From Chionoecetes opilio (lineage: Eukaryota > Arthropoda > Malacostraca > Decapoda > Majidae): DNA of 64,000 nt. Each line of letters begins with the position of its first letter. Within the stretch, counting starts at the first letter, position 1. Where the stretch lies: positions 143,501-207,500 of the forward strand of contig JACEEZ010015171.1 in NCBI GenBank assembly GCA_016584305.1, given 5' to 3'. The position numbers were made by a program, and so were the translations under genes. Below the pieces are notes generated by a model that had not been told where the DNA came from, made no database searches, and was given only the letters and a program-made list of their open reading frames with translations. Positions 1-9,344 of this stretch are shown piece after piece.

Positions 1-345
1 AGAAGGGTGTCGGTGTGCAGACGTGTGTGCAGGCGTGTGTGTGGGAAGGGTGTCGGTGTGCAGGCGTGTGTGTGGGAAGGAAGCGTGTGTGTGGGAAGGA
101 GGCGTGTGTGTGGGAAGGAGGCGGTGTGTGCAGGCGTGTGTGTGGTGTGCAGGCGTGTGTGTGGGAAGGGTGTCGTGTTGCAGGCGTGTGTGTGGGAAGG
201 AAGCGTGTCTGCAGGGCGTGTGTGTGGGAAGAGGTGTTGCAGCGTGTGTGTGGGAAGGAGGCGTGTGTGCAGGCGTGTGATGTGGGAAGACAGTTTCGTG
301 TATGCAAGCAGTGTGGTGTGGGAAGGAGGCGTGGTGGGAGCAGTG
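1..345. repeat. GTGTGTGGGAAGG minisatellite
   Basis: Irregular tandem units of GTGTGCAGGCGTGTGTGTGGGAAGG with GTGTCG and AGGC variants run from the window edge to about 345. The apparent open frames here are produced by the repeat. The array is probably cut by the window edge. Confidence 0.85.
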
Positions 346-384
346 GGTAAAACTTTGGAAGAAAGTCCTTCACCCCTATCTTTT

Positions 385-505
385 TTCTTCTTCCCCCTAT
401 AAGCCAACAAGCCTGGGGAACTGGCGGGAAACGGGGTATTTTGGGTGGGAAGCAAATAAAGTGATTTATGGCTCCCCCAAAATCATGAAAGTCACTATAT
501 GTAAA
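385..505. repeat. Foldback-element arm fragment
   Basis: The stretch ACAAGCCTGGGGAACTGG followed by GGGTATTTTGGGTGGG resembles the arm of the foldback element at 36299-36895 (ACAAGCTTGGGGACCTGG). It abuts the AACCT satellite directly. Only one arm is recognisable here. Confidence 0.5.
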
Positions 506-508
506 AAT

Positions 509-1397
509 CTAACCTAACCTAACCTTAACCACAAAGTATACCTAACCTAACCTAACCTTAACCACAAAGTATACCTAACCTAACCTAACCGTAACCACAA
601 AGTAACCTAACCTAACCTTAACCACAAAGTATACCTAACCTAACCTAACCTTAACCACAAAGTATACCTAACCTAACCTAACCTTAACCACAAAGTATAC
701 CTAACCTAACCTAACCTTAACCACAAAGTATACCTAACCTAACAACCTAACCTAACCTAACCTAACTAACCACAAAGTATACCTAACCTAACCTAACCTT
801 AACCACAAAGTATACCTAACCTAACCTTAACCACAAAGTATACCTAACCTAACCTTAACCACAAAGTATACCTAACCTAACCTAACCACAAAGTATACCT
901 AACCTAACCTTAACCACAAAGTATACCTAACCTAACCTAGCCTAACCTTAACCACAAAGTATACCTAACCTAACCTTAACCACAAAGTATACCTAACCTA
1001 ACCTAACCTTAACCACAAAGTATACCTAACCTAACCTAACCTAACCTTAACCACAAAGTATAGCCTAGCCTAACCTAACCTTAACCACAAAGTATACCTA
1101 GCCTAACCTAACCTTAACCACAAAGTATACCTAACCTAGCCTAACCACAAAGTATACCTAACCTAACCTAACCTTAACCACAAAGTATACCTAACCTAAC
1201 CTAACCTTAACCACAAAGTATACCTAACCTAACCTAACCTTAACCACAAAGTATACCTAACCTAACCTTAACCACAAAGTATACCTAACCTAACCACCTT
1301 AACCACAAAGTATACCTAACCTAACCTAACCTTAACCACAAAGTATACCTAACCTAACCTAACCTTAACCACAAAGTATACCTAACCTAACCTAACT
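509..1397. repeat. AACCT (telomere-type) satellite with CTTAACCACAAAGTATA spacer
   Basis: About 28 units, each a run of two to four AACCT pentamers followed by the nearly invariant spacer CTTAACCACAAAGTAT. AACCT is the complement of the arthropod telomere repeat TTAGG. Unit length therefore steps by 5 bp (about 28, 33 or 38). Some pentamers have become AGCCT. This is an interstitial derivative and not a pure telomere. Confidence 0.9.
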
Positions 1398-1565
1398 GGA
1401 CTTAGAATTTTTTGAGGCACCTCATATTTCATAGCGGTCGTGTGGGTTAACCAAGGCTGAGCGCACGCTGGAACCTTTACAGATGTGAAGTATAATAAGC
1501 ATACAATACAGTGCGGTAGTTCATTTCAGTCAAAGCCGGAAGGATGAGTTCCAAAGTATTTCCCA

Positions 1566-1617
1566 GGCGTGTGTGTGGGAAGGGTGTCGGTGTGCAGGCG
1601 TGTGTGTGGGAAGGAAG
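1566..1617. repeat. Second block of the GTGTGGGAAGG minisatellite
   Basis: Two units of the same minisatellite as at 1-345 (CAGGCGTGTGTGTGGGAAGG), lying on the far side of the AACCT satellite. Confidence 0.75.
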
Positions 1618-1649
1618 CATGTTGCACCCATAAAGGATGCATGCATGTG

Positions 1650-1725
1650 GCATATAGCAAAAAAAATCTATCAGAAACACCCAAATATCTTCAAGTACTA
1701 TTATATTTATCTCTGTGTTTACGTG
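1650..1725. repeat. Dispersed repeat, empty-site paralogue
   Basis: AATCTATCAGAAACACCCAA through AAGTACTA and then TGTGTTTACGTGC. The same sequence occurs at 14941-15302, where a TA-flanked element interrupts it. Confidence 0.65.
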
Positions 1726-1799
1726 CCTCTGATCAGCGCGGGAAGATGAGCCTCCCTGATGGTACGTCACGGAGCCTGAGCCTGAGCGTCTGCAAATCT

Positions 1800-2140
1800 T
1801 GAGTGCGTTTTGAGAACTCGGGGAATTTGCAGATTTTGATTGCGGATTATTTAAAAACGGCTGACTGGATACAAAAAGTGACGACGTATTGTTGATATAC
1901 TCGTCAATGGCTATGATTTTACTGCATTAAATCAGGAATGATGAAATGGTCTGGACGACTACTTTAAGTTCGAGTCTGGCTTCATCCTAACACATTTTGT
2001 TTTATTCTATTTTCGTCTTTTTTATTTAGCCTTTAAGCTTGGATTGGTAACTGTATTCATGTTTCTTGATATATTTAAATATTTTCTGTATTATTTCGGT
2101 ATCTAATAGGCGGTCGATAAGTATTTTGTAACGGCAATGT
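1800..2140. other. Gene-free spacer
   Basis: AT-rich sequence with no supported gene, repeat family or signal that I could recognise. Confidence 0.5.
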
Positions 2141-2179
2141 GTGAAATGCCGTATCCCGTATCGCCGTATCCCGCCATCA

Positions 2180-2372
2180 CCACCATGTAAACATCTACCA
2201 CACACCCTCTACCAGTACCACAGCCCCCACCACACCCTACCACATACCACACACCCTCTACCAGTACCACAGCCCCCACCACACCCTACCACACTAACCA
2301 CACACCCTCTACCAGTACTACACCCTACCACCACACTCTACCATTGTCAGTTTTGTCAACAGAACTGACAAT
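2180..2372. repeat. CCACCACACCCTACCA minisatellite and terminal hairpin
   Basis: CA-rich imperfect units (CACACCCTCTACCAGTACCA) end in a perfect 10-bp inverted repeat: ATTGTCAGTT at 2343-2352 and AACTGACAAT at 2363-2372, with a 10-base loop. Confidence 0.65.
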
Positions 2373-2569
2373 GCCACACTATCTCCTCCAATACTGTGGT
2401 AATTCTACACGTGAACAAGTTTACCTGTAGACACTCGATCGTATGCCTGTCGGGACGATTTACGAAGTGGGCAGATTTTAGCTCAACACCTGCCCTGTCA
2501 AGGCATACACAGGCGGGGCGAGTCACGGGAAATAGAGAAACAGATGTAGTGTTTAGGGAATAGGAAAAA

Positions 2570-2765
2570 CTGGTTCACAAATAGGGTGGTGAATGATTGG
2601 AATGGACTCGGTAGACAGGTGGTCAATGCGAAGTCTATTGGAGTCTTTAAAAGGAGGCTAGATAAATTCATGGATGGGGATGAAAGGTGGATGTAGGTAG
2701 TGTTACGTAGACAGGAACTACCTTGTGTAGGTCTCGCGGCCTCTTGTAGCTTCCTTATTTCTTAT
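2570..2765 (+). mobile_element. CR1-like LINE 3' tail
   Basis: Contains GGTTCACAAATAGGGTGGTG through GATGAAAGGTGGATGTAG and TCTCGCGGCCTCTTGTAG, then TTCTTATG-type sequence. This is the same 3' end as the LINE fragments at 21370-22065 and 47630-47770. It matches the C-terminal coding end plus 3' UTR of a CR1/jockey-type element, heavily 5' truncated. Confidence 0.75.
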
Positions 2766-3480
2766 GTGCTGATGGCTGTGGTGGTGGTGCAGGATGGTGA
2801 TACACGTGCTTTGCCTTGTTGACTGGGCAATACACACCTAAGGAATTATATTGTGACCTCAACCATGGATTATTTCAACACTTTAGAAGGTTTTAGATGC
2901 ACACATAAATAGTTGTAAAATGAACAAGGCCATATAGTAGATACTTCTTTTCTTTATAACATAAACAAGAAACTTTCCATAGGTCATTTCTTTGCTCTCA
3001 TAGCTTTCTTTTTTGTTGAATTTGTTGTTATATACGCAATTATAGATACGGGCTTATGTTGCAGACAGAGAGAAGAGTAATAAGAGAAGTAGAGAAGAAA
3101 AGAAGAGAATACCCTTGCTCCGCCGCGGCCCGAGACCAGGGAAGCCACTCCTTGTGATTTTTTCCAAGATCTTGGGATTTGAGCCATAACCTTGGATTTT
3201 TTTTCTTCTAATTTTGGGATTTTTTGGGGGATTATTGAAGTATTTCTCCAGTAATTTATCTCAAGGTAAGCATAAATATCGCATTTAGGATTCAGTTTCA
3301 ATGTTTTTTTAAGACCTTGGGATATTATTGTCTATCTTGGGATTTTTCGGAGATCAGTCTTGGGATTTCTGAAATGTTTTAGTGGATACCCCGCCCGAGA
3401 CCGTCTTTTCGCCGTCTCCGTCGCCTCACTGTTGTCATTGGAAGTGGTGGCTGATAGGGCGCCGCCTTTTTCTTCACACC

Positions 3481-3483
3481 ATG
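3481..3483 (+). CDS. eIF3i: eIF3i exon 1: start codon only (proposed)
   Basis: Exon 2 opens directly with AAG CCC ATT (Lys-Pro-Ile), which is residue 2 onward of the family, so the ATG must lie in an upstream exon. At 3481 there is ACACC-ATG followed at once by GTAACT, a good Kozak context fused to a good donor. The sequence just before it is pyrimidine-rich (CCTTTTTCTTC), as in a 5' TOP mRNA, a class that includes many translation factors. An intron of 1020 bp would follow. No other upstream ATG I inspected has a suitable donor. The transcription start is not determined. Confidence 0.5.
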
Positions 3484-6400
3484 GTAACTACCTATCTTTC
3501 TGCACCTCAAGAGACCTATAGGCACCCTTACAGCTCCTGCAGATACATTGGGAGGCAGCAGTGTGGTGGGGGTTGTGTGGGGGAAGTGAAGGGGTTGCAC
3601 CACATGTTGGGGGTTGCGGCGCCGTACGTGTAGATCAACCCAACACATGGCATGGGTTGAGGGGTGGGAGGGGTTATCTTGGGGACACAAACATGGGTCG
3701 GGAGGATGACAGGAGATGGGTCAGACATGGGTTGGGGGTAGAGTACATGAGGGGAGGTAGTGGCGGGGTGGGGGTGGCAGGTGTTGCATCATTGGGATAG
3801 TACACAAAATATATATGTGATTAGACCAATAAAGTTCTATAGGATGTGGGTTTATATGTTTCTGAGGGTGGTGGCGATGGTGGTTGCGATTTACTACCCC
3901 AAATTATGCTAGACTGGTATACTAGGCTCTTATAGCTTAGGACACGAACCTTGCTTGCTTAGTTTTTTCAGTTTTAGGTTGATTGGATTCCTTAGGGTTA
4001 TAATGGACGAGAGTTTCGCGGTCGTTTTCAGAGACACCGACTATATTTTCTTGGCCTACAATAGGGCTTGTCCTAATGGAGATAGTTTTATTTTCCGCAA
4101 ACCCATAAAAAAAAGAAAAAAGGTATACCTTGTGGTTAAGGTTAGGTTAGGTTTCATTAAAACATATAAGGTTAGGTTAGGTTCCGTTAAAACCTTTAAG
4201 GATAGGTTAGGTTTCATTAAAACATATAAGGTTAGGTTAGGTTCCATTAAAATCTTTAAGGTTAGGTTAGGTTTCATAATCTATGGTTGTAGTTCATTTT
4301 TTTTTTTTTTTTTTTTTTTTTGCCAAAATAAAACTATCTCCATTAGAACAAACACCTATTGTAGGCCAAGAAAAAATAGTCGGTGTCTCTGAAAACGACC
4401 GCGAAACTCTCGTCCATTATTACCGATTTTATATAGCAAAGGAAAGATCTGAGTGTCAAGGGGTTAACCTGAATTGTTTACTGACTCTCCCGCACCTTTA
4501 CAGAAGCCCATTATGCTGCAGGGGCACGAACGCTCCATCACACAGATCAAGTTTAACCGTGAGGGAGACCTGATCTTCTCGGCCTCCAAGGACCCCAAGC
4601 CCAATATTTGGCACTCCATCAACGGCGAGCGGCTGGGCTCCTACGATGGCCACTCGGGCACGGTGTGGTGCATCGACGTCAAGTGGGACAGCTCGCTCTT
4701 CATCTCCGGCTCTGCAGACCAGAACATGAGGTGACTGCACGGTGTATTGATGAACTCATTATGTGGCTGTTGCTAATGCATATTTCTATCTGCATATGCT
4801 CTCTCTCTTTGACTGTCTGTCTGATGACTGGTATATTTATGAACTAATTATGTGGCTATTGCTAAGGCATATTTCTATCTGCATTATGCTCTCTCCAGGG
4901 GCGTATTTAGTGTCTTGAAACATTGGGGGCTTAGCTCAGCCAAGAGATCTTTAAATTTTTACCGGATAATTTTCAATTTATTTATGAGTATTATGAAAAT
5001 AAGAATATAAAAAAAAGCTCTTTGAAAAAAATGCACATCTTATTTTTGTGAGAAAAAAAATATAGGTATGTAAGTGCAATTTTTTTAAAGTTAATTATTT
5101 CCTAGTTCATTTTTTTACAGTGCATTTTTTTCAGTTCAAAGTGCATTTTTTTTTATTCTTATATTCTTATATTCATTATACTCATAAATAAATTGAAAAT
5201 TATCCTGTAAAATTTTAAGATCTCTTGGCTGGGCTAAGCCTCCAATGTTTCAAGATCCTAAATACGCCCCTGCTGCCCCCCTCATCACCACCAATGCCAT
5301 TATCACCATCCTTACAACCACTACCATCATCACCATCACCACTACCATTATCACCATCACCACTACCATCATCACCATCACCACTACCATCATCACCATC
5401 ACCATCCTCATCACCATCACCACCACACTCCCCCTCGTCTCCAGGATCTGGGATGTGGAGACGGGCGCCTGCAACACCACCCTGGAGATGAAGACCTCGG
5501 TGCGTGGCGTGGGCTTCTCCTACTCCGGCACCATGATCGCCTACACCACCGACAAGATGATGGGACACAACTCTGAGCTCAGCATCATTGACGTGCGGGA
5601 ACCCAACAATGTGGACTGTGAGTGTTGCCGTTCATGATGTTGCTGATGTTGTCTTTATTGTTAGTGCAGATTTTTTATGTCAATTTTTATGTTTATTTGT
5701 CGGTTATTATTACGTTCTTGTATTTGGAAGAGATCAGCATTAACCCCTTGAGACCCAGAACGTAATTTCCAGTGTAATTTGGGTACCATTAATCGATTTT
5801 TAGTGAATATAAGCAATGTTTTTATAGATAGGACCTGTTTAGTATCCTTGTCCACTAACTAATTTGGTATATTCAGCTACTTTTCGTTATTTTATGGCTC
5901 GACAACATACAATTTTTTATAGCAAAGGAAAGATCTGGGCGTGAAGGGGTTGATAATGTTGCTGCTGTTGTTGTCTTTATTGTCATTGTTGTTGTTTTTG
6001 GAGATTAATACTGTTTTTATTTTTTTTATTGATGTATTCAGTTTATTTTGATTTTTGTTCATGAATTTTTTGCTTTTTGGTGGGGAAATTATTGTTTTTA
6101 CTCTCTCTCTCTCTCTCTCTCTTTATTTTGATTGATTTGTTTATGAATTTCTGCTTTTGGGGGAAATTATTGTTTTTACTCTCTCTAAATATATATACGT
6201 TTGTGTTTGAAGTAAGATAATATGCAAAAAAAGATAAACATGTATACAGAGAAAGGAAATGGACACTACTAAACAACTTGTATTTTACTATGACTAATTT
6301 TTTTTATTTGAATACTACATGTGTGGGGAAAGATAATTAAAAAAAAAAAAAAAAACAACCCCCACTTATACAGAGAAAGGAAATGTACGCTACTAACATA

Positions 6401-8999
6401 TTCTTGACTTTCCCACCCGGCAGCGACCCCGATCACGACCCCTTATTTTTTTCATGAATACTACCTTGTGTGGGGACAGAAAATTTGTACAAAAATATAC
6501 AACAAGAGAAACACATATACAGAGAAAGAAAATGGAAGCTATCATATCATTCTTGTCCTGCAGAGAAAGAAAATGCCAGCTATCATATCATTCTTGTCCT
6601 GCCGAGAAAGGAAATGCCAGCTATCATATCATTCTTGTCCTGCCGAGAAAGAAAATGCCAGCTATCATATCATTCTTGTCCTGCCGAGAAAGAAAATGCC
6701 AGCTATCATATCATTCTTGTCCTGCAGAGAAAGAAAATGCCAGCTATCATATCATTCTTGTCCTGCCGAGAAAGAAAATGCCAGCTATCATGTCATTCTT
6801 GTCCTGCAGAGAAAGGAAATGCAAGCTATCATATCATTCTTGTCCTGCAGAGAAAGAAAATGGAAGCTATCATATCATTCTTGTCCTGCAGAGAAAGAAA
6901 ATGCCAGCTATCATATCATTCTTGTCCTGCAGAGAAAGGAAATGCAAGCTATCATATCATTCTTGTCCTGCAGAGAAAGAAAATGCCAGCTATCATATCA
7001 TTCTTGTCCTGCAGAGAAAGGAAATGCAAGCTATCATATCATTCTTGTCCTGCAGAGAAAGAAAATGCCAGCTATCATATCATTCTTGTCCTGCAGAGAA
7101 AGAAAATGCCAGCTATCATGTCATTCTTGTCCTGCAGAGAAAGAAAATGCCAGCTATCATGTCATTCTTGTCCTGCAGAGAAAGGAAATGCAAGCTATCA
7201 TATCATTCTTGTCCTGCAGAGAAAGAAAATGCAAGCTATCATATCATTCTTGTCCTGCAGAGAAAGAAAATGCCAGCTATCATGTCATTCTTGTCCTGCA
7301 GAGAAAGAAAATGCCAGCTATCATGTCATTCTTGTCCTGCAGAGAAAGAAAATGCCAGCTATCATGTCATTCTTGTCCTGCAGAGAAAGGAAATGCAAGC
7401 TATCATATCATTCTTGTCCTGCAGAGAAAGGAAATGCAAGCTATCATATCATTCTTGTCCTGCAGAGAAAGGAAATGCAAGCTATCATATAATTTTTTTT
7501 TTTCTCGAATACTACATGTTTGTGGACAGAAAATATGTACAAAAAAAACGAGAACCACATATACTATAGAGAAAGGAAATGAACTCCACGTGGTAGTTCT
7601 GTAAATTCAATGTACTGTACTTGTACCCGCATTCAGATTGAGGTTGGGGCTTTCTTTCTCTTTCTCACTCTTACCTCTAGTTTGAATGTGCCACTTTTCC
7701 TTCTTGATCTTCCTCTTCATGTACCTTAACCCCCTTTCCCCGCCTTCATATCATTCTTGTCCTTACCCTCCGGCAGCGACCCCGATCATGAAGACGCAGG
7801 TGACCCCGAGCAACACCAAGGCGCTGTCTGTGCTGTGGGGGCCGCTGGACGAGTACGTGGTCACCGGGCACGAGGACGGCTCCATCATCAAGTGGGACAT
7901 GCGCACCGGCAAGAAGGTGACCACACGATGGAGACAGAATAAGACAAATTGGAACACTGAGATTACTTCATATATTACTGACTTCATGATACCAAAATGA
8001 CCTCTTCCTCACTTATCCTTAGCTTGAAAGTGCCCCTCTTATAAGAATAATGATCAGAATAAGAAAAAAACAGATGAACACTTTGAAATTATTACTTTAT
8101 TGACTTTAATTTCCTTCATGATATCAAAATAACCTCTTTCTCACTTACCTATAGCTTGAATGTGCCCCTATTATCCCTTGATCTTTACCTTAATGTACAT
8201 AAGAACATAAGGAAGCTACAAGAGGCCGTGAGACCTACACGTGGTAGTTCCTGTAAATTATGTGTACTTTTACCTGCCTTCAGATTGAGGTGGGCTTTCT
8301 TTCTCTTACTCACTCCTACCTCTACCTCTTTTCTTATCTTTAACTCTATCTCTCTTCTTATCTCTACCTTGAATGTGCCCTCTTCTTCCTTGATATTTCC
8401 CTTCGTGTACTTTTCCCCGCCTTCAGATAGAGGTGGGGCCTTTCTTTTGCTTCTTTCTTTAGGCTTTTACCTCTACCTTTCTTCTATCTTTACCTTGAAT
8501 GTGCTCTCTTCATCCTTAATCTCTCCCTTCATGTACCTTTCTCCGCCTTCAGATCGAGGTGGGGAAGGAGCACACCAAGCAGATCAAGGACATGCAACTG
8601 AGCCACGACGGCATGATGCTCATCACCGCCAGCATGGACACCACCGCACGCCTCTGGGACATCACCAACCTGGAGGCCCTCAAGTTGTACAAGACAGACA
8701 GACCCGTCAACTCGGCCGCCATCTCCCCCCTGGTGGACACGTACCCCCACGTAGTAATGGGGGGCGGACAGGAGGCCATGGATGTCACAACAACATCATC
8801 CAGAATCGGCAAATTCGACGCACGTTTCTTCCACCTGGTTTTCGAGGATGAGTTTGCGAGGGTTAAGGGACATTTCGGACCTATCAATTCCATCCGTTTC
8901 CACCCTAATGGCCGGGGATATGCTTCTGGGGGCGAGGATGGCTATGTCAGGGTGCATGTTTTCGATGACGCGTATTATCAGTTCAAGTTCGATTTTTAG
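3481..8999 (+). CDS. eIF3i: Eukaryotic translation initiation factor 3 subunit I, five proposed exons
   Basis: Proposed join: 3481-3483, 4504-4730, 5445-5617, 7777-7916, 8553-8999, giving 329 aa, close to the roughly 325 aa usual for the family. The protein is a seven-bladed WD40 propeller that sits in the eIF3 complex with subunits b and g and helps recruit mRNA to the 40S ribosome in the cytoplasm (family knowledge). Visible hallmarks are [18 protein letters not shown] at the N-terminus, [58 protein letters not shown] and [10 protein letters not shown] near the C-terminus. Exon phases join cleanly: phase 0 after codon 1, AG/G (Arg77), T/CG (Ser135), then phase 0. Coding sequence is GC-rich compared with the AT-rich introns. 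The introns are crowded with repeats and duplicated acceptor sequences. Exons 2-5 are very secure; the one-codon exon 1 is inferred. Confidence 0.93.
3997..4424. mobile_element. Foldback element with TTAGG-like core, eIF3i intron 1
   Basis: Two inverted arms of about 100 bp (3997-4100 and 4319-4424), both containing ATGGACGAGAGTTTCGCGG and GACACCGACTAT. The core carries GGTTAGGTTAGG motifs in units separated by TTCATTAAAACATATAAG and a T-run. One unit (about 4122-4155) is the reverse complement of the satellite monomer at 509-1397 with one mismatch. No coding capacity. Confidence 0.8.
4430..4463. mobile_element. piggyBac-like MITE, terminal fragment
   Basis: TAGCAAAGGAAAGATCTGAG through CAAGGGG, followed by TTAA at 4464-4467. 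It matches the right end of the MITE at 5744-5949. Confidence 0.7.
4504..4730 (+). CDS. eIF3i: eIF3i exon 2 (WD blades 1-2)
   Basis: The acceptor is CCTTTACAG ending at 4503 and the donor is GTGACT at 4731. It encodes residues 2-76 plus two bases of Arg77, from [11 protein letters not shown] to SGSADQNMR. The split codon AG/G is completed by exon 3 to give RIWDVETG, the usual end of the second WD repeat. Confidence 0.92.
4741..4893. repeat. Tandem duplication in eIF3i intron 2
   Basis: The segment ATTATGTGGCTGTTGCTAAT through CATATTTCTATCTGCAT and CTCTC occurs twice in a row with small differences (from about 4755 and 4846). Confidence 0.7.
4896..5272. mobile_element. hAT-like foldback MITE in eIF3i intron 2
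   Basis: The ends are CAGGGGCGTATTTAG and its inverse CTAAATACGCCCCTG. The arms continue for more than 100 bp as an inverted repeat (CCAAGAGATCTTTAAA with its inverse; ATAATTTTCAATTTATTTAT with its inverse). CAGGGGCG termini are typical of hAT non-autonomous elements. An 8-bp target duplication is not preserved. Confidence 0.75.
5280..5440. repeat. CACCAT microsatellite before exon 3
   Basis: Imperfect ATCACCATCACCACTACC units run into the polypyrimidine tract of the eIF3i exon 3 acceptor. Confidence 0.85.
5445..5617 (+). CDS. eIF3i: eIF3i exon 3 (WD blade 3)
   Basis: The acceptor CGTCTCCAG ends at 5444 and the donor GTGAGT starts at 5618. It encodes [18 protein letters not shown] through VREPNNVD. 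The upstream polypyrimidine region is a CACCAT-type simple repeat (5280-5440). The exon ends in phase 1, leaving a T completed by CG in exon 4. Confidence 0.92.
5744..5949. mobile_element. piggyBac-like MITE, eIF3i intron 3
   Basis: 206 bp with termini CCCCTTGAGACCCAGAACG and (inverse) CCCCTTCACGCCCAGATC, flanked by TTAA at 5740-5743 and TTGA at 5950-5953. TTAA target duplication and CCC termini are features of the piggyBac superfamily. There is no open frame, so the copy is non-autonomous. Relatives lie at 50747, 53212, 55697 and 60722. Confidence 0.8.
6391..6437 (+). promoter_or_regulatory. Decoy 3' splice site copying eIF3i exon 4 acceptor
   Basis: TACTAAC at 6391-6397 (an ideal branch-point sequence), then TTCTTGACTTTCCCACC, then CGGCAG ending at 6423, followed by CGACCCCGATCA, the first bases of real exon 4. 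Joined to exon 3 it keeps the reading frame open to a TAA at 7602-7604. Whether it is used is unknown. Confidence 0.6.
6520..7490 (+). repeat. 41-bp tandem array of acceptor-like units in eIF3i intron 3
   Basis: About 23 units of 41 bp. Each carries CATATCATTCTTGTCCTGCAG (or a TGCCG variant; polypyrimidine plus AG) and then AGAAAGAAAATGCCAGCTAT or a close variant. The first half is the same as the tract before real exon 4 (CATATCATTCTTGTCCT at 7747-7763). The unit has no stop in any of the three forward frames, so all three frames are open over about 1 kb by construction. I do not call it a separate gene. Confidence 0.92.
7777..7916 (+). CDS. eIF3i: eIF3i exon 4 (WD blade 4)
   Basis: The acceptor TACCCTCCGGCAG ends at 7776 and the donor GTGACC follows 7916. 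It encodes [18 protein letters not shown] through [13 protein letters not shown] near copy of this acceptor with the first 14 exon bases lies upstream at 6391-6437, and the 41-bp array upstream shares the CATATCATTCTTGTCCT tract of this acceptor. Confidence 0.92.
8197..8262 (-). mobile_element. CR1-like LINE 3' tail fragment
   Basis: ACATAAGAACATAAGGAAGC through CACGTGGTAGTTCCTG is the reverse complement of the CR1-like tail, inserted within one of the duplicated intron blocks. Confidence 0.7.
8553..8999 (+). CDS. eIF3i: eIF3i exon 5 (WD blades 5-7, stop)
   Basis: The acceptor TCCGCCTTCAG ends at 8552. It encodes [20 protein letters not shown] through YYQFKFDF with TAG at 8997-8999. Three degenerate copies of this acceptor plus exon start lie upstream (near 7636, 8283 and 8426). 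No canonical AATAAA is seen soon after the stop; the first one lies at 9991, about 1 kb downstream. Confidence 0.93.
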   Translation: MEVGKEHTKQIKDMQLSHDGMMLITASMDTTARLWDITNLEALKLYKTDRPVNSAAISPLVDTYPHVVMGGGQEAMDVTTTSSRIGKFDARFFHLVFEDEFARVKGHFGPINSIRFHPNGRGYASGGEDGYVRVHVFDDAYYQFKFDF

Positions 9000-9340
9000 T
9001 TATCTTGCCGTGAGTTGTTTCGAGGAGGATTGGTGCCTATCTCAGCCCTGCCTTGACCTCTTCGTGACCTGACCCTGCACTGTGCCTGGGTCTTTAAGGG
9101 GAGGAACGTGTGACCTGGTGGAAAATTTGTCGCTTTTTGATACTTATGAAGGCGTCTGTTGTACTGGAGTTTCTGAATAGATGTTACTTCAGGAGACACT
9201 GTTGTTTTACTGGGGGGTTTACATGGGGTGTGGCCTTGGTGACTACTCTACTCTACTTTATATTACTTTTTCTTTTTGCTAAGATAGATACTTTGGATAT
9301 TCTTGGTTGTTGCTGCTACCAAGACACTTTGATCAATCAG
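9000..9340 (+). other. eIF3i 3' flank / probable 3' UTR
   Basis: Non-coding sequence after the eIF3i stop with no clear poly(A) signal. The transcript end cannot be fixed from sequence. Confidence 0.4.
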
Positions 9341-9344
9341 ATGG

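Larger units (their letters stand above)
7627..8545 (+). repeat. About 130-bp duplications of intron 3' end and exon 5 start
   Basis: Blocks of TTGAATGTGCCCCTCTT, then TTCATGTACCTT, then CCGCCTTCAG and a copy of exon 5's first bases. Decoy acceptors end at about 7636 (ATTGAGGTTGGGG follows), 8283 (ATTGAGGTGGGC) and 8426 (ATAGAGGTGGGG). The real site is at 8552 (ATCGAGGTGGGG). Spliced from exon 4, the decoys at 8283 and 8426 soon meet stops. Confidence 0.8.

Noticed and set aside
509..1397. True chromosome end
   Set aside because: AACCT runs are interrupted by a fixed spacer and followed by ordinary DNA and genes on the inner side; a pure telomere is not seen.
2343..2372. Perfect 10-bp hairpin as a terminator or RNA element
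   Set aside because: No gene reads into it and there is no other support; noted only as part of the repeat.
6454..7604. Three overlapping forward open frames of 340-378 codons
   Set aside because: The 41-bp unit has no stop in any forward frame and 41 is not a multiple of 3, so all frames stay open automatically. Not an independent gene; only the splice-linked frame is kept, as a finding.
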